Below, one piece after another: positions 25,918-34,376 of a stretch of DNA of 64,000 nt. Position numbers and translations under genes: made by a program. The notes beneath the pieces are model-generated. The model had not been told where the DNA came from. It searched no databases and worked only from the letters and a program-made list of their open reading frames with translations. Position 1 is the first letter of the stretch, and every line of letters starts with the position of its first letter. Origin of the DNA: Alphaproteobacteria bacterium (lineage in GTDB: Bacteria > Pseudomonadota > Alphaproteobacteria > Micropepsales > Micropepsaceae). The stretch is taken from NCBI GenBank assembly GCA_016783965.1, contig JADHVO010000004.1:248001-312000 (forward strand), in the 5' to 3' direction.

Positions 25918-26172
25918 TCCTTTTCCTTCCCCGTTTACGGGGCGATAATTTCGAAACAAAATCCTTTAGAAAATAGCACGAAGATTTTTCGCGGTGGAGC
26001 TTGAACGTGCCGCTCGAAACACCATTTCTCGTAAATCCCCCAAGGTGCGACCAGACCGCTGCGGCTCCGCAGGAAGCCGCGGCATTGCTGGCTTTTGCGT
26101 TTGCGGGATCAGCCCAATTTGCCCCCAAAAAGATAAATCAGGAGAGGGACCGCTATGCAGGAAATCGGAACG

Positions 26173-26895
26173 TCAGCGCGAGCTTCGCTTGTGCGCGTAC
26201 ATCGCCTCATCGGCGCGCGCCATCGCCAAGTCGGCGTCGTCCCCGGCTTTCAGTTCGAACGCACCATAGGAAAAGCTGATCGGAATCGCCTGCCCGTTCC
26301 ATTGCGTGGGAGATGCACGCAGCTTCTCCGCCAGGATGTCCGCCTTCTTGTGCGCCTGGGTCTGGTCGGCGTGGCTGAGCAGCACGCCGAATTCATCGCC
26401 GCCGAGGCGGCCGACGCAGTCGCTGTCGCGGATGTTGTCGGACAGGACCTTGGCGAAATTCTTGAGGGCCGCATCGCCGCCGGCATGGCCGTGCGTGTCG
26501 TTGACCGTCTTGAAGCCGTTGAGATCGAAATAGATCAGGCTGGCTGGCGTGCCGTAGCGGCCGGTAAAGGCGATGTAGCGCGTCAGCTCGCGCACGAAGG
26601 CGCGGCGCCCGAGCACGGGCAGAAGCTGGTCCTGGTCGGCATTCTTCTCCGCCTCGTCGAGGCGCTCTCTGGTGGCGGCGAGCTCGCGGCGCAGGTTGTC
26701 GACCTCGCCCATCAGCATGACGATGGCGTCGCGCACGCGTGGCGTGAACTCGGATTCGGGGATGCCCAGCACGGTGGCCGCGGCGCCGACCGGAGACGCA
26801 CTGGTGGTTGTGGCGGCGGACTCGGCGGCCCGCGCATAGGCGCTGGCGCCAACGGAGCGCGCCGCACGTGTGGTGTTCGTGCGCTCAATCTTCAT
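26173..26895 (-). CDS. Diguanylate cyclase (GGDEF) with N-terminal coiled coil
   Basis: A protein of 240 residues that makes cyclic di-GMP from two GTP. An N-terminal low-complexity part leads to a short coiled coil (EVDNLRRELAATRERLDEAE) and a GGDEF domain from about residue 85. The active site is GRLGGDEFGVLL, and an intact inhibitory I-site RDSD lies five residues upstream, so product inhibition is expected. There is no membrane segment. ATG 26895 has an AAGGGA ribosome site; the frame extends to 26925. A near-CtrA box (CTAA-N7-TTAAC, 26933-26948) lies upstream. Confidence 0.93.
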   Translation of the reverse strand: MKIERTNTTRAARSVGASAYARAAESAATTTSASPVGAAATVLGIPESEFTPRVRDAIVMLMGEVDNLRRELAATRERLDEAEKNADQDQLLPVLGRRAFVRELTRYIAFTGRYGTPASLIYFDLNGFKTVNDTHGHAGGDAALKNFAKVLSDNIRDSDCVGRLGGDEFGVLLSHADQTQAHKKADILAEKLRASPTQWNGQAIPISFSYGAFELKAGDDADLAMARADEAMYAHKRSSR

Positions 26896-27042
26896 GAGCG
26901 GTCCCTTCGGCCATTCTGGCGACAAAACGTTACTAAGATGACTTTAACAATTCCTTTATAGGACAACCCGGCCGTTAACGGGTGGCAAAGGGAGGTTCCG
27001 GCCCTATACTCCGGTGCTTCCTTGAGTCTGCAACCGGAAGCA

Positions 27043-27534
27043 ATGCCCAGCAAAATCCTCGTCGGCATCATCATGGGAAGCCAGTCGGACTGGCCCATCC
27101 TGAAGCCCGCCGCTGAAATCCTGAAATCCCTCGGTGTTCCGCATGAGAGCAAGATCGTGTCGGCGCACCGCACGCCCGACCGGATGCGCGACTACGCCAG
27201 GGCGGCAGCAGGGCGTGGGATCAAGGTGATTATTGCCGGTGCCGGCGGGGCGGCGCATCTGCCGGGCATGACGGCGTCGTTCACCACCCTGCCGGTGCTG
27301 GGCGTGCCGGTAGAATCCAAGGCCCTGAGAGGCATGGACAGCCTGCTCTCCATCGTGCAGATGCCGGGCGGCGTGCCCGTCGCGACCTTCGCGATCGGCG
27401 AGAGCGGTGCGAAGAACGCCGCTCTGCACGCCGCGGCAATTCTCGCCCTGAACGACAAGGTGCTGGCGAAGCGGTTGAGCGCGTGGCGGGCGCAGCAGAC
27501 GGACAGCGTTGCGGAAGCACCGTCGGACAAATGA
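27043..27534 (+). CDS. purE: N5-carboxyaminoimidazole ribonucleotide mutase PurE
   Basis: A protein of 163 residues, class I PurE, converting N5-CAIR to CAIR in purine synthesis. The signature [18 protein letters not shown], the SAHRTPDRM active-site loop (His) and [11 protein letters not shown] are complete. It overlaps purK by 4 bp (ATGA), the standard purEK arrangement. ATG 27043 begins the family sequence. Confidence 0.97.
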   Translation: MPSKILVGIIMGSQSDWPILKPAAEILKSLGVPHESKIVSAHRTPDRMRDYARAAAGRGIKVIIAGAGGAAHLPGMTASFTTLPVLGVPVESKALRGMDSLLSIVQMPGGVPVATFAIGESGAKNAALHAAAILALNDKVLAKRLSAWRAQQTDSVAEAPSDK

Positions 27535-28628
27535 CCATGACGAAGACATTGTCGTCGCCGGTTCCACCCGGCGGCACCATCGGCATTCTGGGCGGCGGCC
27601 AGCTCGGCCGGATGCTGGCGTTGGCTGCAGCGCGGCTTGGACTGAAGACGCAGGTGTTCTGCGACAACCCCGCGTCGCCGGCGTTCCACGTGTGCGACGG
27701 ACACACGCTGGGCAAGTTCGAGGACCTGCACGCAGTCTCGATGTTTGCAAGGGCGTGTGACGTCGTGACGTTCGAGTTCGAGAATGTACCTGCCGCGACC
27801 GCGGAGCACCTGGCGGAGGTCGTCCCCGTTTTGCCTGGCGCGAAGGCCTTGGCGCTGACGCAGGACCGGCTGGAAGAAAAGACCTTCGTGCGCTCGCTCG
27901 GGCTGCAGACGTCGCCGTTTATGGCGGTGGCGACGCCGGAGGAAGCGGCCGATGCGTTCGCGACGCTCGGCACGACCGGCGTGATCAAGACGCGCCGTCT
28001 CGGTTATGACGGGAAGGGCCAAGCGAAGGTGACCAGTGCCGCCAATGCCGCCGCTGCGATCCGCGTCTTTCATCATGCGCCTTCCATATTGGAAGGTTTC
28101 GTCGATTTCGCGTTCGAAGCCTCTGTTATTGCTGCGCGCGGCGCGGACGGATCGTTCGCGGCTTACGACTCGCCGGAGAATGCGCACGAGCACCACATCC
28201 TGCGCCGCTCGATCGTGCCGGGACGGCTGACGGCGGCACAGAACGAATCTGCGAAGGAGATCGCGCGCAAGATTGGCGATGCGCTCGGCTATGTCGGTGT
28301 GTTCGCAGTGGAACTGTTCGTTATGAAGGACAGCTCGCTTTTGGTGAACGAGATCGCGCCGCGCGTCCACAACTCCGGCCACTGGACCCTCGAGGCCTGT
28401 GCGGTGAGCCAGTTCGAGCAGCACATACGAGCGGTGGGCGGCTGGCCGCTCGGCGATCCCGCCCGCCACGCCGACGCGGTGATGGAGAACATCATTGGCG
28501 AAGAGGCAGCGAACTGGGCCGAATATGCGCGACGGCCCGGCGCTTTGCACCTTTACGGCAAGGCGGAGATCCGGCCCGGGCGGAAGATGGGGCATTTTAC
28601 ACAGCTTTCCCCATTGACGCGGACCTGA
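27531..28628 (+). CDS. purK: N5-carboxyaminoimidazole ribonucleotide synthase PurK
   Basis: An ATP-grasp enzyme of 365 residues that makes N5-CAIR from AIR, bicarbonate and ATP. The N-terminal [20 protein letters not shown] motif, central [15 protein letters not shown]-grasp loop and metal-binding [14 protein letters not shown] are present. It ends 23 bp before the leader peptide of asd, and its 3' end contains the candidate promoter for that leader. Confidence 0.97.
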   Translation: MTMTKTLSSPVPPGGTIGILGGGQLGRMLALAAARLGLKTQVFCDNPASPAFHVCDGHTLGKFEDLHAVSMFARACDVVTFEFENVPAATAEHLAEVVPVLPGAKALALTQDRLEEKTFVRSLGLQTSPFMAVATPEEAADAFATLGTTGVIKTRRLGYDGKGQAKVTSAANAAAAIRVFHHAPSILEGFVDFAFEASVIAARGADGSFAAYDSPENAHEHHILRRSIVPGRLTAAQNESAKEIARKIGDALGYVGVFAVELFVMKDSSLLVNEIAPRVHNSGHWTLEACAVSQFEQHIRAVGGWPLGDPARHADAVMENIIGEEAANWAEYARRPGALHLYGKAEIRPGRKMGHFTQLSPLTRT

Positions 28629-28642
28629 CCCGCCCATAGTTT
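28614..28642 (+). promoter_or_regulatory. Candidate promoter for the asd leader RNA
   Basis: TTGACG (28614-28619) and TAGTTT (28637-28642) are 17 bp apart, a fair match to a housekeeping promoter with a strong -35 and a weak -10. Transcription would start near 28649, almost at the ATG of the leader peptide, giving a nearly leaderless message. The -35 lies within the last codons of purK. Confidence 0.45.
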
Positions 28643-28651
28643 CCGCGCCCT

Positions 28652-28723
28652 ATGAGCCCCAAGACGAAAGCCACGACGAAGACGAAGAAGCCCTTTCGGG
28701 CTTCGGTCATCGCGCGCGCGTAA
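28652..28723 (+). CDS. Thr/Lys-rich leader peptide upstream of asd
   Basis: A reading frame of 23 codons whose protein begins MSPKTKATTKTKKPFRASVI and ends ARA. Codons 4-13 are KTKATTKTKK: five Lys and four Thr in ten codons, the two end products of the aspartate pathway that share the asd step. The frame ends (TAA 28721-28723) before a terminator hairpin and 77 bp before asd. Its size, composition and position are those of an attenuation leader peptide. The downstream hairpin arm (28687-28693) lies within its last Lys codons. Confidence 0.7.
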   Translation: MSPKTKATTKTKKPFRASVIARA

Positions 28724-28776
28724 GTCAAACCGCATCGCCTGATCCGAAGCCCCGCCGAAAGGTCCGGGGCTTTTTT
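28687..28776 (+). promoter_or_regulatory. Transcription attenuator of asd (mutually exclusive hairpins)
   Basis: Four segments can pair in exclusive ways. Segment 1 GAAGCCC (28687-28693) pairs with segment 2 GGGCTTC (28698-28704). Segment 2 extended, GGGCTTCGG (28698-28706), is a perfect 9-bp complement of segment 3 CCGAAGCCC (28744-28752), the antiterminator. Segment 3 AAGCCCCG (28747-28754) pairs with segment 4 CGGGGCTT (28765-28772) and a T6 run, the terminator. A ribosome stalled on the Lys/Thr codons would cover segment 1 and free 2 to hold 3, allowing asd transcription. Confidence 0.72.
28747..28776 (+). terminator. Rho-independent terminator in front of asd
   Basis: Stem AAGCCCCG/CGGGGCTT with an inner CC-GAAA-GG tetraloop hairpin is followed by six T (28771-28776). 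It lies 24 bp upstream of the asd ATG, so it can only make sense as a regulated terminator of the leader, or as the purEK terminator with asd having its own start. Confidence 0.85.
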
Positions 28777-28799
28777 GTTGCCTGATGGAGCAGTTTGAG

Positions 28800-29810
28800 A
28801 TGAAGAGGAATCCCACCGTTGCCATCGTCGGCGCCACCGGCGCGGTCGGCGCCGAGTTCGCCGCCACGCTCGAGAAGCGCAATTTCCCGGTCGGCAAGCT
28901 GGTCGCGCTGGCGAGCGCGCGCTCGGCCGGCAAGACGATGGATTTCCGCGGCGAGAAGGTCGTCATCCAGGAGCTGACCGAGCGGTCGTTCGACGGCGTC
29001 GACATCGCGCTGTTCTCCGCTGGCGGCTCGATCTCCAGGAAGTACGCACCCATCGCGGTGAAGGCCGGCGCCGTGGTGGTGGACAACTCGTCAGCTTTCC
29101 GCATGGACCCGAACGTCCCGCTGGTGATCCCGGAGATCAACCCGCAGCGCATCAGGGACCACAAGGGCATCATCGCGAACCCGAACTGCTCGACCATCAC
29201 CGCGCTGGTGCCCCTGTGGCCGATCCATCGCAAGAACCGCATCAGGCGCATGATCATCTCGACTTACCAGGCATCGAGCGGGGCTGGCGCCGCGGCGATG
29301 GAGGAGCTGGTGGAATCCACCCGCGCACACCTCGAGGGCCGCAGGTACGAACCGAAGGTGCTCCCGCACCCCTATGCCTTCAACGTGTTCAGCCACAACG
29401 ACACGATCGACCTCGAGACCGGCTACAACGGCGAAGAGACCAAGGTCATCAAGGAGACGAAGAAGATCTTCGAGGACGACAGCATCCGCGTCGGCATCAC
29501 CTGCGTGCGCGTGCCGGTGCTGCGCGCCCACTGCGAGGCGATCACGATCGAGTGCGACAACCCGATCGGCGAGAACGACGTGCGTCGCATCCTGAGCGAC
29601 GCGCCGGGCGTGAAGATCGTCGACGACCGCGAGAAGAACTACTTCCCGATGCCGATCGACGCGTCGGGCCAGGGCGACATCCTGGTCGGCCGCATCCGCA
29701 GGGACGTAAGCGACCCGACCGGACACTCTGTGGCGATGTTCGTTTCGGGCGACCAGCTCCTCAAGGGCGCCGCGCTGAACGCCATCCAGATCGCGGAGTA
29801 TCTGCTCTAG
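28800..29810 (+). CDS. asd: Aspartate-semialdehyde dehydrogenase
   Basis: An enzyme of 336 residues that reduces aspartyl phosphate to aspartate semialdehyde with NADPH, the branch to Lys, Thr, Met, Ile and diaminopimelate. The NADP motif is VAIVGATGAVGAEF, the catalytic Cys sits in IIANPNCSTITALV, and the QASSGAGAAAMEEL and NGEETKVIKETKKI segments are typical. ATG 28800 has a GGAG ribosome site nine bases upstream; an in-frame ATG at 28785 overlaps that site. It is preceded by a leader peptide and attenuator and followed by a palindromic repeat. Confidence 0.97.
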   Translation: MKRNPTVAIVGATGAVGAEFAATLEKRNFPVGKLVALASARSAGKTMDFRGEKVVIQELTERSFDGVDIALFSAGGSISRKYAPIAVKAGAVVVDNSSAFRMDPNVPLVIPEINPQRIRDHKGIIANPNCSTITALVPLWPIHRKNRIRRMIISTYQASSGAGAAAMEELVESTRAHLEGRRYEPKVLPHPYAFNVFSHNDTIDLETGYNGEETKVIKETKKIFEDDSIRVGITCVRVPVLRAHCEAITIECDNPIGENDVRRILSDAPGVKIVDDREKNYFPMPIDASGQGDILVGRIRRDVSDPTGHSVAMFVSGDQLLKGAALNAIQIAEYLL

Positions 29811-29819
29811 CCGCGCGTG

Positions 29820-29855
29820 CTTCGAGGCTCGGCGCCACGGCGCTGAGCCTCGAAG
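29820..29855. repeat. Short palindromic repeat after asd
   Basis: CTTCGAGGCTC (29820-29830) and GAGCCTCGAAG (29845-29855) are perfect 11-bp inverted arms around a GC-rich 14-bp centre that can itself pair. It is a short member of the family seen at 24745 and 37646. It lies between the converging asd and COQ9 genes and may end transcription in both directions. Confidence 0.8.
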
Positions 29856-29864
29856 GACAAGCCG

Positions 29865-30521
29865 CTAACGCCTCACGTTGAAGGCGCCAAGCACGTCCGA
29901 CAAGGGCGGCAGGCGGTCGAACATGCTTTTCGCCTCCGCCTTGAACTTCTCAAACTGCATCACGTTCTCGATGCGGGCAGCGAGGAAGTCGGTTGTCGCC
30001 TTTTCATCCGAACTGGTGTCGGTGAACCAGCGCATCAGCGTGGACGAGTACACGCCCGCCAGGATCCCGCGCTTGGTGTAGAAGTTGAAATCGGTCGACG
30101 TGTCACCGGCGGCGCGCCACATCTTGTCGACCGTGCGATAGACGAGTTTCGCGCCCAGAGCGGCATGCGGCGGCAGCGTGAGGAATGCGGCGGCGCGGCG
30201 GGCAGCTTCCTTGTGCTCGCGCAACGCATGGATGCGCGCCATCACGGCAGCGCTGATGCGCGAACGGATCTTCATGGACTTGAGGTCCATCCCAGCGAGG
30301 CTCTTTTCCATGTACGCATCGGCACGATCGGAGAACAGTTCGACCAGGCTCAGCGGGCCTTCGGGGAAGAGGCGCTTCAGCGCGTCTTTCGTCACGCCAG
30401 CCTCTTTGCCGGCGAGCGTGAGTGTCTTGTCGGAGAAGCCGTCGAACGGCGCGTGCTTCAGCGCAGCGTCAAGAACCGCGGCCTTCAACTTCGTATCGTC
30501 GGGCTTCTTCTTCGCGGGCAT
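29865..30521 (-). CDS. COQ9 family protein, ubiquinone biosynthesis
   Basis: A protein of 218 residues, helical, with an N-terminal TetR-like fold region (KLKAAVLDAALKHAPFDGFS, LTLAGKEAGV) and the conserved C-terminal COQ9 part with DFNFYTKRGILAGVYSST LMRW split over its core and TTDFLAARIENVMQF. COQ9 binds lipids and supports the COQ7 hydroxylation step. Its ATG overlaps the def stop, so it is the second gene of a def-COQ9 operon. ubiX, another ubiquinone-related gene, lies 5 kb away. Confidence 0.92.
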   Translation of the reverse strand: MPAKKKPDDTKLKAAVLDAALKHAPFDGFSDKTLTLAGKEAGVTKDALKRLFPEGPLSLVELFSDRADAYMEKSLAGMDLKSMKIRSRISAAVMARIHALREHKEAARRAAAFLTLPPHAALGAKLVYRTVDKMWRAAGDTSTDFNFYTKRGILAGVYSSTLMRWFTDTSSDEKATTDFLAARIENVMQFEKFKAEAKSMFDRLPPLSDVLGAFNVRR

Positions 30522-31063
30522 CACCGCATCCAGTGCTTCGCTTCGCTCTCGAAGATCAGCTTACCAAGATCGTTCATCCGGCTGGGATACAGAATCCCGT
30601 CCAGATGGTCGCATTCATGCTGCACCACGCGGGCGTGGAATCCCTTGGCGGTGCGCGCAACCTGCGTTCCGTCCAGGTCGTAACCGCGATAACGGATATG
30701 GAACGGGCGTTCCACGAAGCCACGCAGGCCGGGCACCGAGAGGCAGCCTTCCCAGCCACCCTCGATCTGAGGCGCCACGATCTCGATCTCCGGGTTGATC
30801 AGCACGGTCAGGGGGGCGGTGTGGTCGAAGCGCTCCTCTGCCGACAGGCCCGGATCGTTGCGACTATCAGGAGCTTGGAATACCACGACCCGGAGCGGAA
30901 CATGCACTTGGGGCGCGGCCAGGCCGGCGCCGCTAGCGTCGATCATGGTCTCCACCATGTCGGAGACCAGACGGCGGATATCGGAGGCCTCGGGATTGGC
31001 GACCGGCTGCGCCCTCTGGGCCAGCACCGGATGCCCCATCTTCGCGATCTTCAGGATGGCCAT
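30521..31063 (-). CDS. def: Peptide deformylase
   Basis: A metalloenzyme of 180 residues that removes the formyl group from new proteins. All three motifs are present: GAGLAAPQV (motif 1), EGCLSVPG (motif 2, metal-ligand Cys) and HECDHLDG (motif 3, HExxH). The motif 1 form GAGLAAPQV has Ala at the second position where most have Ile or Val. Length is normal. It is divergent from rpsU across a 153-bp gap. Confidence 0.96.
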   Translation of the reverse strand: MAILKIAKMGHPVLAQRAQPVANPEASDIRRLVSDMVETMIDASGAGLAAPQVHVPLRVVVFQAPDSRNDPGLSAEERFDHTAPLTVLINPEIEIVAPQIEGGWEGCLSVPGLRGFVERPFHIRYRGYDLDGTQVARTAKGFHARVVQHECDHLDGILYPSRMNDLGKLIFESEAKHWMR

Positions 31064-31216
31064 GAATTCAACCTCTAGTCACCGCTTGGCAGCATTTCCG
31101 ACCACGGCGGGGTCTCCGCATATAGGAATGATGTCATCGTCTTGCAAGTGCGGTGGACACGTTAAGGGACCTCTGATATCACCCGCGCCTCTCAAAACGG
31201 CCCGGAGTTCAAGACT

Positions 31217-31429
31217 TTGCAGATCATCGTCCGCGACAACAACATCGACCAGGCGCTGAAGGCGCTGAAGAAGAAGATGCAGCGTGAAGGCATCTTCCGC
31301 GAGATGAAGCTGCGCGGCCATTATGAGAAGCCTAGTGAGAAGCGCGCCCGCGAGCGTGCGGAAGCCATCCGCCGCTATCGCAAGCTCCAGCGCAAGCGCA
31401 TGCAGCGCGAAGGCCTGCTGCCGCGCTAA
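31217..31429 (+). CDS. rpsU: 30S ribosomal protein S21
   Basis: A protein of 70 residues: [20 protein letters not shown], then [20 protein letters not shown] and a strongly basic tail. The only start that fits is TTG at 31217, with CCGGAG ten bases upstream; an ATG within the frame would cut the family N-terminus. S21 binds the 30S platform near the anti-Shine-Dalgarno end of 16S rRNA. A terminator follows at 31457. Confidence 0.95.
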   Translation: MQIIVRDNNIDQALKALKKKMQREGIFREMKLRGHYEKPSEKRARERAEAIRRYRKLQRKRMQREGLLPR

Positions 31430-31456
31430 GCCGGCATCGGCCGTCATGAATTCGGG

Positions 31457-31484
31457 AAGCCGTCCGTGATCCGGGCGGCTTTTT
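31457..31484 (+). terminator. Rho-independent terminator after rpsU
   Basis: AAGCCGTCCG (31457-31466) pairs with CGGGCGGCTT (31472-31481) with one G-T pair, followed by a short T-run (CTTTTTC). It ends just before the nudK start. Confidence 0.85.
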
Positions 31485-31505
31485 CATTTGCAGAAAGACC
31501 AATGC

Positions 31506-32093
31506 ATGACCGACGACATTTCCGACCGCGTGAAGTTCCACGGCGAGCAGATCCTCTCAAAGGACTGGGCCACGCTGCGCAAGGTCGATTTCTCCTGGCG
31601 GCGCAGCGATGGGCAGTGGCAGCGGATGAGCCGCGAGGTCTATGACCGCGGCGGCGCGGCCGTGATCCTGCTCTACGATCCCGAACGGCGCACCGTGGTA
31701 CTGACCTCGCAATTCCGCATGGCGCCGTTCCAGGGCGGCTATCGCGGGCTGATGGTCGAGGCGGCGGCCGGCATGCTGGACGGCGAAGACCCGACGCGCC
31801 GCGTAATCGCAGAGGCCGAGGAGGAAACCGGCTATGCGCTCGCTGAGGTGACAAGGCTGTTCCATGCCTTCATGGCGCCGGGCTCCATGACGGAGGCGAT
31901 GCACTTCTTCGTCGGCCGCTACAACGCCGCGCAGAAAACGGGCGCCGGCGGCGGCCACCCGCATGAAGGCGAGGACATCGAAGTGCTGGAGATGCCCTTC
32001 GACGACGCCTACGCGATGATCGCGGACGGGCGCATCGTCGATGCCAAGACGATTATTCTGTTGCAGTGGGCGAAGCTGAATGTGTTTGCGTAG
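31506..32093 (+). CDS. nudK: GDP-mannose pyrophosphatase NudK (Nudix hydrolase)
   Basis: A protein of 195 residues that closely follows E. coli NudK in layout: REVYDRGGAAVILLYDPERR, VVLTSQFRMAPF, the Nudix box VEAAAGMLDGEDPTRRVIAE followed by AEEETGY, then LFHAFMAPGSMTEAMHFFVG. The box has Ala in place of the first Gly and of the usual Arg in REUxEE; NudK itself departs at these places. It hydrolyses GDP-mannose or ADP-ribose-type substrates with Mg2+. ATG 31506 is used; the ribosome site is weak. Confidence 0.85.
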   Translation: MTDDISDRVKFHGEQILSKDWATLRKVDFSWRRSDGQWQRMSREVYDRGGAAVILLYDPERRTVVLTSQFRMAPFQGGYRGLMVEAAAGMLDGEDPTRRVIAEAEEETGYALAEVTRLFHAFMAPGSMTEAMHFFVGRYNAAQKTGAGGGHPHEGEDIEVLEMPFDDAYAMIADGRIVDAKTIILLQWAKLNVFA

Positions 32094-32284
32094 TTAGAAC
32101 AGACGAATTTCGGACGGTGACGAAGCCTGGAATCTTGCGTCCGCCAAGCAGCTCGACATCTTGATGCAGTGCCGGCCAGCCGCAGGCGAAGCGCGCAGTC
32201 CAGAAAGAAACTGACTGGCGTCATGGCTATCGAATATTGGCATCGTGCCGCTTTTGATAACACGGGGAACTGGGCTCCCGTTTC

Positions 32285-32791
32285 CTAGGCGCCTGCCAAC
32301 GCGGTGCGGGAATCGCGGAGGAGATCAAGCCCGGCAAGCATGAAGCCAGCACCGAATAGGACTGCGGAGAGTCCCACGAGCGACAGGTGACCCGACGGCA
32401 AGAACCCGACGGTGACGGCGGGTGGAAGCGCAGTCAGCCAACAGCTCGGCGCCCAAATCGCCATGTATCGTTTGACCAGAGCGTCGAGCGAGTAGACCGC
32501 GAGGCCGGTGAGCGCAATCATGGCGCCCAACGGATAATTGCCGATGCCGAAGGCGCTGGCGCGGACAACGAGGATACCGACCACGAAGATCGCAAGGCCC
32601 AGCGTGCCGGCGCCGCCCATCGCGGCGCGGCGGCTGAACCATAGGCCTGCGACGCCGGTGAGCAGCAAAGCATCGGTGACAAAGTAGATCGCCGCGAGCG
32701 CGTTCTGCGGCAGCGACGTCGTGACGATGTTCACCAGGCGCAGGATGCCGCCCACGAGCGCGGCGAGGCCGGCGATGCGAAGAAAGCTCAT
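32285..32791 (-). CDS. Small integral membrane protein of unknown function
   Basis: A protein of 168 residues with five hydrophobic helices and a short charged end. No family is recognised. It lies one base after the stop of the Rieske fusion gene on the same strand and so is probably cotranscribed. The 190-bp stretch between nudK and this gene (32094-32284) shows no gene or structure. Confidence 0.65.
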   Translation of the reverse strand: MSFLRIAGLAALVGGILRLVNIVTTSLPQNALAAIYFVTDALLLTGVAGLWFSRRAAMGGAGTLGLAIFVVGILVVRASAFGIGNYPLGAMIALTGLAVYSLDALVKRYMAIWAPSCWLTALPPAVTVGFLPSGHLSLVGLSAVLFGAGFMLAGLDLLRDSRTALAGA

Positions 32792-32792
32792 C

Positions 32793-34364
32793 TCACCCCT
32801 CCTTCGCGATGAAATCTTGCGCCTGGGTGGCGAGGCGCAGGCCGTGGTGGCGCTTCTGCGGCGTGTGCAGCCAGCGGTTCATGGCGCTGGCCATTGAGGG
32901 GATCCAGGGAGCGCGCGGCGCTGCCTTCAGCTCGTCCTCCAGCGCGAACAGCATCTTCACGCGGTGGCAGGCGATGATCGGCTCGACGATGCCGTGGTCG
33001 TAGAGCGTGGCCATCTCTTCGGCGATGAAGCCGCGGGTGTCGGCGACGTGCCAACGCGCGACGTCCTGTTGCGCGTTGACGTAACCCTTGTTGCGGCCGA
33101 CGAACAGCGCGAGTTGAAGAAGTGCCCTCGGCCAGAGATCGGGCTGCGCCTCGCAGATGTGGCGCGAGGCATTGGCGAAGGTGAGCGCGTGGGTGAAGTC
33201 GAGCCAGCTCACATTGTCGGCGATGGCGTTGTCCGTCGCGGTGTCGAAGGTGAGGTCGAAATGCAGCAGGTTCCACGCCGCGGCGCCGACGAGCGCGTCA
33301 TAGATCTCTCGCGGTGGACGCGCGGACGAGGCAAGCGTGCGCTTCAGCGCGGCGTCGATGGAGAGACCAGTGAAGTCCTGCGGCGTCGCAATGGCGTCGC
33401 CCCTACCGTCCCAGGCGGCGAGTGCGCCGTCGTAGATGCGGAATTCGGGCAGGCGCTCTTCGCGCGTACCGTTGATCTGCTGGCGTACCAGCGCGAGCAG
33501 CGCGGGTTCGGCCGCGTCGTCGCCAAGCCTGGCGATCAACTCGCCGATCTTGAACACATAGATCGCGCTGTGGCCGAAATCGGCGTAGTGGGCGAGGGCA
33601 CCGCGGCCGAGCGCGTCAAAGATCGCGTCGCGAGGGACGCCCTCACGGAGCGCGCCGCGAATGCGGGCGACCGCTCCGGGTTCGTCCTCGTGTTCGATCG
33701 CAACCGTGAATGCGTCGGCATCCCACGGCTTCGTTCCGGTCGGGAAGGGATAGTGCCCTCCTCCCAGCGTGTCCCAGGCGATGTGGGCTATAGGTTCGAT
33801 CATGGCGGTGAGGCGTTCGGCGTCGCCAGGCGCGCGGGCGGCCAAAGTGAGCCAATCGGGTGCCGCAGCATAGGCGTGCGTCATGCCGTATTCGAAGCGC
33901 TCATTCTGCACGGCCATGGCCTGGATCAGCGCCTCGCGGGCGTCGAAGCCGGCGCGTTCCAGCCGGGCCACTTCGCGCGCCATGCGCGGGAGATCGTTGT
34001 CGCGGATCGCGGCGGTCAGGCCATTGAGCGCCCGTTCGCGCTGAGCTTCGGCCGGCGGATCCGCGAGATCGACGAAGATTTCGCCCTGGCGGACGTCCAC
34101 GGCGTAGGTGCGGACGGGATCGCGCCCCACCAGCGCGGCGCCCGTGTGCAGGTCGAATTTCCAGTTGTGCCAGTTGCAGGTCAGCACGCAGGCGGGACCT
34201 TCAGTGCCCTCGCTCAACGGATAGCCCTCATGCGGGCAGCGGTTGGCGACGGCGAAGACCTCTCCGCCGCTGGCGATCAGGAGGACCTGCTTGCCGGCGT
34301 GGCGGAATACCTTGCGTCCCTTCTCATGCAGGGCGCCGGCGGCAATACCGGTGGAGACGAACAT
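32793..34364 (-). CDS. Rieske [2Fe-2S] domain fused to a large helical domain
   Basis: A protein of 523 residues. Residues 1-105 form a Rieske ferredoxin-like domain with the cluster ligands in NRCPHEGYPLSEG (Cys, His) and LTCNWHNWKFD (Cys, His). The remaining about 400 residues are helical with many conserved-looking His (HIAWDTLGGGHYPFP, WLDFTHALTFANASR, LYDHGIVEPIIACHR), possibly of the questin-oxidase-like group, which is a guess. No membrane segment is seen. It could be an oxygenase or electron-transfer protein. ATG 34364 has a GAGGG ribosome site. It is divergent from a Cys-cluster regulator with an operator between. Confidence 0.8.
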   Translation of the reverse strand: MFVSTGIAAGALHEKGRKVFRHAGKQVLLIASGGEVFAVANRCPHEGYPLSEGTEGPACVLTCNWHNWKFDLHTGAALVGRDPVRTYAVDVRQGEIFVDLADPPAEAQRERALNGLTAAIRDNDLPRMAREVARLERAGFDAREALIQAMAVQNERFEYGMTHAYAAAPDWLTLAARAPGDAERLTAMIEPIAHIAWDTLGGGHYPFPTGTKPWDADAFTVAIEHEDEPGAVARIRGALREGVPRDAIFDALGRGALAHYADFGHSAIYVFKIGELIARLGDDAAEPALLALVRQQINGTREERLPEFRIYDGALAAWDGRGDAIATPQDFTGLSIDAALKRTLASSARPPREIYDALVGAAAWNLLHFDLTFDTATDNAIADNVSWLDFTHALTFANASRHICEAQPDLWPRALLQLALFVGRNKGYVNAQQDVARWHVADTRGFIAEEMATLYDHGIVEPIIACHRVKMLFALEDELKAAPRAPWIPSMASAMNRWLHTPQKRHHGLRLATQAQDFIAKEG

Positions 34365-34376
34365 CTGGCCCTCATT

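Noticed and set aside
25918..26172. Short frames between the second DUF465 gene and the GGDEF gene
   Set aside because: They overlap each other in several frames, lack ribosome sites at the right distance and show no conserved pattern.
26155..26961. Open frame on the plus strand with a good ribosome site (GGAGAGGGA before ATG 26155), antisense to the GGDEF gene
   Set aside because: The minus strand encodes a complete diguanylate cyclase with all motifs; the plus-strand frame has no recognisable domain and is a product of GC-rich codon bias.
32094..32284. Possible small gene between nudK and the membrane protein gene
   Set aside because: The open frames have no coding character and no ribosome site; the stretch is left as empty.
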